Below are positions 63,694 to 64,000 of a DNA stretch of 64,000 nucleotides, piece by piece. Where the stretch lies: the NCBI RefSeq assembly GCF_001792775.2, contig NZ_MLGE02000002.1, positions 124,001-188,000 of the forward strand. Direction: 5' to 3'. Numbering within the stretch: position 1 is the stretch's first letter; each line of letters starts with the position of its first letter. Made by a program: the position numbers and the translations under genes. Source of the stretch: Staphylococcus pseudintermedius. GTDB lineage: Bacteria; Bacillota; Bacilli; Staphylococcales; Staphylococcaceae. Below the pieces are notes generated by a model. That model had not been told where the DNA came from. It made no database searches and was given only the letters and a program-made list of their open reading frames with translations.

Positions 63694-64000
63694 ATGAATA
63701 AAACAATTAAAATGATAGTCAATGTCTTACCTGTATTTCTCGTACCACTCATCTTAGAACGCAAAAAATTTAAAGCACATCCCGATGTCCAAAAAGTGAC
63801 CCAAACAACAGTGAATACTTCGAAAACTGTGGCACATAAAACCGGTCAAGTTGCGAATTCTGTGAAAGACTCTGTTGTTTCAGGATCAAGTCATTTAAAA
63901 AGCACCATTCAAACTAAAAAGCGTCGTCATGATTACAATAAAGTGATGAAAAAAGAAGCTGAAATCCAACGTTACAACCGTCCTGAAAATGTGCGTGCGC
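63694..64000 (+). CDS. Hypothetical protein with N-terminal membrane anchor, 3' end cut by window
   Basis: The frame starts at ATG 63694 with GGAGG eight bases before and stays open to the window edge (102 codons). It begins MNKTIKMIVNVLPVFLVPLI, a single hydrophobic segment, then a lysine-rich helical part with repeated VxxSVK/TGQVAN-like elements and a KKRRHDYNKVMKKEAE stretch. This resembles small staphylococcal anchored proteins of unknown function found next to uppP. Length and end are unknown. Confidence 0.65.
   Translation, partial: MNKTIKMIVNVLPVFLVPLILERKKFKAHPDVQKVTQTTVNTSKTVAHKTGQVANSVKDSVVSGSSHLKSTIQTKKRRHDYNKVMKKEAEIQRYNRPENVRA

Noticed and set aside
63317..63697. 126-codon plus-strand frame after uppP
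   Set aside because: Begins inside a terminator-like structure, lacks SD and family features, and ends on top of the real start of the next gene.
1..64000. CRISPR array, tRNA, rRNA or intact insertion sequence
   Set aside because: No regularly spaced repeats, no cloverleaf-like segment and no transposase gene recognised in any frame.

Overview
The window is chromosomal DNA from a low-GC Gram-positive coccus, almost certainly a Staphylococcus. NorA, MgrA, LtaS, MurB, NrdIEF, CsbB and MpfA are all close to the staphylococcal forms, and the gene neighbourhood broadly follows the S. aureus uppP-mgrA-norA-fru-que-ltaS-recQ-hisC-nrd-murB-pepT segment read backwards. A few differences from my recollection of S. 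aureus (an NAD-dependent malate dehydrogenase, two tandem peptide transporters, no nagA beside fruA) suggest another species, possibly of the S. intermedius/pseudintermedius type; that species guess is inference. I see no tRNA, rRNA, CRISPR array or intact insertion sequence.

Layout. 0-6 kb: the 3' part of pepT, a divergent glycerate kinase relative, bacilliredoxin brxC, a YkyA-like lipoprotein, a GrpB-family protein, murB and a CHY zinc-finger protein. 6-10 kb: the class Ib ribonucleotide reductase operon nrdIEF, with two NrdR boxes spaced 32 bp apart upstream. 10-14 kb: an EamA transporter with queF, then an oppositely oriented cassette of MFS transporter, GNAT acetyltransferase and a 19-residue peptide gene with a very strong ribosome binding site. 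14-18 kb: two POT-family peptide transporters. 18-30 kb: lipid kinase, deoxyribonucleotidase, hisC, a betaine/ergothioneine-type ABC importer, recQ, an ABC-F protein, a ZIP metal transporter and ltaS. 30-35 kb: a six-gene minus-strand run pabA-pabB-pabC-small membrane protein-pxpB-pxpC. 35-37 kb: queCDE behind a preQ1-I riboswitch and terminator. 37-45 kb: membrane proteins, csbB, mpfA and the fruRKA fructose operon. 45-53 kb: small membrane proteins, ybaK, a fused teichoic-acid-type glycosyltransferase, norA, a membrane trio ending in a CPBP protease, and mdh. 53-56 kb: an AAA15/RloA-type ATPase with a wrecked RloB partner. 56-64 kb: aldo/keto reductase, COG0523 GTPase, mgrA, a CydDC-like ABC pair, uppP and the start of a hypothetical protein.

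How the parts relate. Cell-envelope functions recur: MurB and UppP for peptidoglycan, LtaS and CsbB for lipoteichoic acid, the glycerophosphotransferase for teichoic-acid-like polymer, and the lipid kinase for diacylglycerol recycling. The queuosine precursor pathway is split: queCDE sit under a preQ1 riboswitch, while queF lies about 24 kb away. MgrA is known in S. aureus to control norA, and both are present here. Accessory or decaying material is limited to the MFS/GNAT/peptide cassette, the ATPase/RloB remnant and two inverted copies of a structured intergenic repeat near 5.9 and 39.8 kb.
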